From: an uncultured Oscillospiraceae bacterium | GTDB taxonomy: Bacteria > Bacillota > Clostridia > Oscillospirales > Oscillospiraceae | Length of the DNA stretch: 10,021 nt | Assembly: GCA_934589155.1 (NCBI GenBank) | Contig: CAKTNP010000043.1 | Coordinates: 1-10,021 of the forward strand | Direction: 5' to 3' | In this document: positions 6,851-10,021 of the stretch, piece after piece | Layout of the letters: each line of letters begins with the position of its first letter | Numbering within the stretch: the first letter of the stretch is position 1 | Translations under genes and position numbers: made by a program | Notes under the pieces: generated by a model | Database searches by the model: none | Seen by the model: the letters and a program-made list of their open reading frames with translations, nothing else | What the model was told of the DNA's origin: nothing

Positions 6851-8272
6851 ATGGAGCAACTGCATGAGGAATGCGGCGTCTTTGGCGTATACAGTCCCAA
6901 GCGCTATGACATTGCCAAGACCGTATATTACGGCCTGTTTGCCCTGCAGCACCGGGGCCAGGAGGGCGCCGGTATCGTGGTCAACTCCGACGGCGTCTTT
7001 TCCTCCCGGAAGGACCTGGGACTAGTGAACGAGGTGTTCTCCCCTGCCGCCCTGTCTGCCCTGCCCCAGGGCAATATGGCCGTGGGCCATGTGCGCTACG
7101 GCACCACCGGCGGCAATTCCCGGGCCAATTGTCAGCCCATTGAGGTCAACCACATCAAGGGCCATTTGGCTTTAGCCCACAACGGCAACCTGACCAACGC
7201 CTTTGAGCTGCGCCAGGATCTGGAGCTGAAGGGGGCCATTTTCCATACCACCAGCGATACGGAGACCATCGCCTATCTCATCACCCGAGCCAGGCTCACC
7301 GCCCCCAGCATTGAAGAGGCCGTGGTCCGGGCCATGCCCGCCCTGGAGGGAGCCTATTCCCTGGTGCTCATGTCTCCCCAAAAGCTCATTGCCGTCCGGG
7401 ATCCCCTGGGATTCCGGCCCCTGTGCTACGGTCTTCGGCCCGATGGCAGCTATGTGGTAGCCTCGGAGAGCTGCGCCCTGGACGCCGTGGGCGCCAACTT
7501 CGTTCGGGACATCGGCCCCGGTGAGGTCATCGTCATTGACGAAAACGGTCTGCGCACCGTAAAAGCTCCCGTCTCCCCTGCCCCCGGGTCCCTGTGCGTA
7601 TTCGAGTATATTTATTTTGCCAGGCCCGACTCCGTCATTGACGGCAGTTCCGTGCACCTGGCCCGGCAGAAGACCGGCGAATTTCTGGCAGAGACCTACC
7701 CCGTGGAGGCGGACCTGGTTATCGGCGCCCCGGATTCCGGTCTGGACGCCGCCCTGGGCTATTCCCGGGCCTCCGGGATCCCCTACGGCATCGGTTTTGT
7801 GAAAAACAAGTACGTGGGCCGCAGTTTCATCGCCCCCAACCAGGCCGACCGGACCAACACCGTCAAGATCAAGCTGAACCCCATTTCCAGCGTGGTGGCC
7901 GGCAAGCGGATCGTCCTGGTGGACGATTCCATCGTCCGAGGCACCACCAGCCGCCAGACCATTGCCCTGTTGCGGCAGGCCGGCGCCCGGGAGGTCCATA
8001 TGCGGGTGGCTGCGCCCCCCTTCCGCCACGCCTGCTTCTACGGTGTGGACGTGGACAGCCCCGAAAATCTGGTGGCCAATCACCACACCCCGGAGGAGAT
8101 CGCCGCCCTCATCGGCGCCGACAGCGTGGGCTATGTGCAGCCGGAGCAGCTGTGCCGTCTGACGGACCACATGCCGGGGATCTGCACCGCCTGCTTTACG
8201 GGAGAGTATCCCACCTCCACCCCCTCTCACACGGAGAAGGACCGGTTCGAGCAGAAGCTGTCTCAAAAATAG
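6851..8272 (+). CDS. purF: Amidophosphoribosyltransferase
   Basis: A 473-residue cytosolic enzyme that makes 5-phosphoribosylamine from PRPP and glutamine, the first committed step of purine synthesis. The start at 6851 is set by AAAGGGAG 9 bp upstream and by the short propeptide MEQLHEE before the catalytic Cys8 (ECGVFG). In this class cleavage exposes that Cys as the N-terminal nucleophile; a TTG start at 6815 is unlikely. Residues 8-240 are the class II glutaminase domain (LQHRGQEGAG, VGHVRYGTTG, AHNGNLTN, TTSDTE). The rest is a type I phosphoribosyltransferase with the PRPP loop IVLVDDSIVRGTTS. Cys249, Cys395, Cys445 and Cys448 (ICTAC) match the four ligands of the B. subtilis 4Fe-4S cluster, so this is the iron-sulfur, oxygen-sensitive form. 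It is followed 54 bp later by guaA; no other purine genes are in view. Confidence 0.97.
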   Translation: MEQLHEECGVFGVYSPKRYDIAKTVYYGLFALQHRGQEGAGIVVNSDGVFSSRKDLGLVNEVFSPAALSALPQGNMAVGHVRYGTTGGNSRANCQPIEVNHIKGHLALAHNGNLTNAFELRQDLELKGAIFHTTSDTETIAYLITRARLTAPSIEEAVVRAMPALEGAYSLVLMSPQKLIAVRDPLGFRPLCYGLRPDGSYVVASESCALDAVGANFVRDIGPGEVIVIDENGLRTVKAPVSPAPGSLCVFEYIYFARPDSVIDGSSVHLARQKTGEFLAETYPVEADLVIGAPDSGLDAALGYSRASGIPYGIGFVKNKYVGRSFIAPNQADRTNTVKIKLNPISSVVAGKRIVLVDDSIVRGTTSRQTIALLRQAGAREVHMRVAAPPFRHACFYGVDVDSPENLVANHHTPEEIAALIGADSVGYVQPEQLCRLTDHMPGICTACFTGEYPTSTPSHTEKDRFEQKLSQK

Positions 8273-8279
8273 CGTTTTT

Positions 8280-8296
8280 CAGCGGAAACTCCGCTG
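8280..8296 (+). repeat. Hairpin between purF and guaA, no T-run
   Basis: CAGCGGA (8280-8286) pairs perfectly with TCCGCTG (8290-8296) around AAC, just after the purF stop. The next bases, TGAAATAATAAATGG, contain no T-run, so it is not a standard terminator and purF and guaA are probably cotranscribed. It may be a weak pause site or a mark for RNA processing. Confidence 0.4.
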
Positions 8297-8326
8297 TGAA
8301 ATAATAAATGGATAAGGAAACAAGAA

Positions 8327-9883
8327 ATGGAACACAAAGAAAAGATTCTGATCCTGGATTTCGGTGGTCAGTACAACCAGCTCATTGCCCGGCGGGTCCG
8401 GGAGTGCAATGTGTACTGCGAGGTGCATCCCTTCACCATGACCCTGGCCGAGATCCGGGCCTATGAACCCACGGGCATTATCTTCACCGGCGGTCCCAAC
8501 AGCGTCTATGACGAGAAGGCCCCCCATGTGGATCCCGCCGTGTTCGAGCTGGGTGTGCCTATCCTGGGCATTTGCTACGGCTGTCAGCTCATGGCTCAGG
8601 CCCTGGGCGGTGAGGTCACGGCAGCCCAGGCGGACACCGCCCGGGAATACGGTAAGACCGAGACCTTCTATGACACCTCCTGCAAGCTCTTCCAGGGCCT
8701 GCCCGCGGAGGGCATCAGCTGGATGAGCCACGGCGACTATATGGCCAAGGTCCCCGCCGGGTTCCAGCTGGTGGGCCATACCGAGGCCTGCCCCAATGTG
8801 GCCATTGCCAATGAGGGCCGGAAGTTCTACGGCGTCCAGTTCCATCCCGAGGTCAATCACACGGAGCACGGCGCCGACATGCTGCGGAATTTCCTGTATC
8901 TGGTCTGCGGCTGCACCGGCGACTGGACCATGGGGGATTTCTCCAAGCGGACCATTGCCTCCCTGCGGGAGACCATCGGCTCCGAGGGCCGGGTGCTGCT
9001 GGCCCTGTCCGGCGGTGTAGATTCCTCCGTGCTGGCCGCTCTGCTGGCGGAGGCCATCGGCAATCGACTGACCTGCGTGTTCGTGGACCACGGCTGTATG
9101 CGAAAGAACGAGGGCGACGAGGTGGAGGCCGCCTTTAAGAAGTGGGACATCAACTTTGTCCGGGTGGACGCCTCCCAGCGGTTCCTGGATAAGCTGAAGG
9201 ACGTGTCCGATCCCCAGGAGAAGCGTCGGATCATCGGCACCGAATTCGGCTATGTGTTCCTGGACGAGGCCAAGAAGTTCGGCATCACCAAGAAGGATTT
9301 CTTCGCCCAGGGCACCATTTACCCGGACGTCATCGAGTCCGGCAAGGGCGACGCCGACACCATCAAGAGCCACCACAACCGGCTCCTGCCCCAGGAGGTC
9401 ATCGACAGCTTCCAGGCGGTACTGGAGCCCCTGCAGCTGCTGTTCAAGGACGAGGTCCGGCAGCTAGGTCGGGAGCTGGGTCTGCCCGAATATCTGGTCT
9501 CCCGCCAGCCCTTCCCCGGTCCCGGTCTTGCCATTCGGATTTTGGGCAGCGTGACCCGGGAGAAGCTGGACACCCTGCGGGACGCGGACTTCATTTTCCG
9601 GGAGGAGATCGCCAAGTCCGGCTGCGACAAGATGTGCAGCCAGTACTTTGCGGTGCTGACCAATTCCAAGTCCGTGGGCGTCATGGGTGACGGCCGGACC
9701 TATGAGTACACCCTGGCCCTGCGGAGTGTCACCACCTCCGACTTTATGACCGCCGACTGGACCCGGATCCCCTATGACGTGCTGGACCGGGCCTCCGTCC
9801 GGATCGTCAACGAGGTGGGACATATTAACCGTATCGTTTACGATATTACGTCGAAGCCCCCCGCAACGATTGAGTGGGAGTAA
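8327..9883 (+). CDS. guaA: GMP synthase (glutamine-hydrolysing)
   Basis: A 518-residue single-chain enzyme (family about 510-525) that converts XMP to GMP with ATP and glutamine in the cytosol. Residues 1-195 are the class I glutaminase domain with Cys83 in GICYGCQL and His173/Glu175 in [10 protein letters not shown]. Most family members read GICYGMQ, so the extra Cys85 is a mild variant. Residues about 205-395 are the ATP pyrophosphatase domain with the P-loop SGGVDSSV (228-235). The C-terminal dimerisation domain carries [25 protein letters not shown] and the terminal KPPATIEWE, showing the protein is complete. The ATG at 8327 is preceded by a modest AAGGAA-type ribosome site. It lies 54 bp after purF with no terminator between. 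No guanine riboswitch can fit in that gap, so its control must come from the purF side or from elsewhere. Confidence 0.97.
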   Translation: MEHKEKILILDFGGQYNQLIARRVRECNVYCEVHPFTMTLAEIRAYEPTGIIFTGGPNSVYDEKAPHVDPAVFELGVPILGICYGCQLMAQALGGEVTAAQADTAREYGKTETFYDTSCKLFQGLPAEGISWMSHGDYMAKVPAGFQLVGHTEACPNVAIANEGRKFYGVQFHPEVNHTEHGADMLRNFLYLVCGCTGDWTMGDFSKRTIASLRETIGSEGRVLLALSGGVDSSVLAALLAEAIGNRLTCVFVDHGCMRKNEGDEVEAAFKKWDINFVRVDASQRFLDKLKDVSDPQEKRRIIGTEFGYVFLDEAKKFGITKKDFFAQGTIYPDVIESGKGDADTIKSHHNRLLPQEVIDSFQAVLEPLQLLFKDEVRQLGRELGLPEYLVSRQPFPGPGLAIRILGSVTREKLDTLRDADFIFREEIAKSGCDKMCSQYFAVLTNSKSVGVMGDGRTYEYTLALRSVTTSDFMTADWTRIPYDVLDRASVRIVNEVGHINRIVYDITSKPPATIEWE

Positions 9884-9950
9884 TCCCCGAAAGGTCCCCA
9901 AAGCCTTGAAAATGCTGGACTTTTGCGCCCGAGAATTGCCCCGTAACAAC

Positions 9951-9966
9951 AAAATGACAACATTTT
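9951..9966. repeat. Small AT-rich inverted repeat
   Basis: AAAAT and ATTTT flank GACAAC in the non-coding tail after guaA. The arms are five AT pairs, too weak to call a terminator. The stretch from 9884 to 9986 otherwise shows no gene, no convincing promoter and no RNA gene. Confidence 0.2.
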
Positions 9967-9986
9967 AAGATTATCCAAGAATAAAG

Positions 9987-10021
9987 AGCTATCTGATTTC
10001 TGTTAGAGAAGTCAGATAGCT
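9987..10021. terminator. Long hairpin after guaA, probable terminator cut by the window edge
   Basis: AGCTATCTGA (9987-9996) pairs perfectly with TCAGATAGCT (10012-10021). Inside, TTCT (9998-10001) pairs with AGAA (10007-10010), joined by one T-G pair, so the stem is 15 bp with a GTTAG loop. The window ends at the last base of the arm, so a following T-run on the plus strand cannot be seen. Upstream lies AATAAAG, which on the minus strand reads as a weak T-rich tail (CTTTATT). It is most likely the end of the purF-guaA transcript or of a convergent gene, but a repeat element is not excluded. Confidence 0.5.

Noticed and set aside
7172..9376. Long antisense open frames opposite purF and guaA.
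   Set aside because: Same third-position effect; no motifs, no promoters or ribosome sites fitting them.
9774..9968. A small open frame over the end of guaA and the downstream spacer.
   Set aside because: Most of it overlaps guaA in another frame, with no motif; the part beyond guaA is too short to support a gene.

Overview
The window looks like a chromosomal stretch from a GC-rich, spore-forming member of the Clostridia, most like the Oscillospiraceae (Flavonifractor/Intestinimonas/Oscillibacter type). The grounds are a CotJC-type spore-coat manganese catalase fragment, strong AGGAGG-like ribosome sites, sigma-A promoters of Gram-positive type, a short clostridial glutamine synthetase paired with an ANTAR regulator, and strong use of G/C at third codon positions. 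The placement is inferred from gene content and style; no database search was possible.

Layout, left to right. (1) Positions 92-508 hold a cotJC-like manganese catalase that has lost its N-terminal third. (2) Positions 582-1880, minus strand, encode a secreted lipoprotein of the DUF4163/DUF3298 (RsiV-like) type. It converges on cotJC across a shared bidirectional terminator. (3) A 258-bp divergent intergenic region carries one sigma-A promoter for each direction and two palindromes. (4) pfkA (2139-3110) is a single-gene unit with its own promoter and terminator. (5) A second promoter and an attenuator-like leader precede a three-gene cluster: glutamine synthetase (3323-4531), ANTAR regulator (4556-5140) and pyrG (5158-6756), closed by a terminator. 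(6) purF (6851-8272) and guaA (8327-9883) follow. (7) The last 138 bp are non-coding and end in a long hairpin.

How the genes fit together. pfkA is a glycolysis gene. The rest of the plus strand centres on glutamine: one gene of the glutamine synthetase family is followed by three consecutive glutamine amidotransferases, for CTP (PyrG), phosphoribosylamine (PurF) and GMP (GuaA). An ANTAR-domain protein of the RNA-binding antiterminator type lies between the synthetase and the first user, and the synthetase leader contains a terminator-like hairpin preceded by AxxGxx hexaloop candidates. A nitrogen-responsive antitermination circuit is therefore plausible, but not proven.

The most unusual points are in the glutamine synthetase. 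The position expected to hold the catalytic flap glutamate reads lysine, the feedback arginine is replaced, and the C-terminal tail is missing. Whether it still makes glutamine is open. All the other enzymes look intact. I found no mobile element, CRISPR array, tRNA or rRNA, and no clear new multi-gene system.
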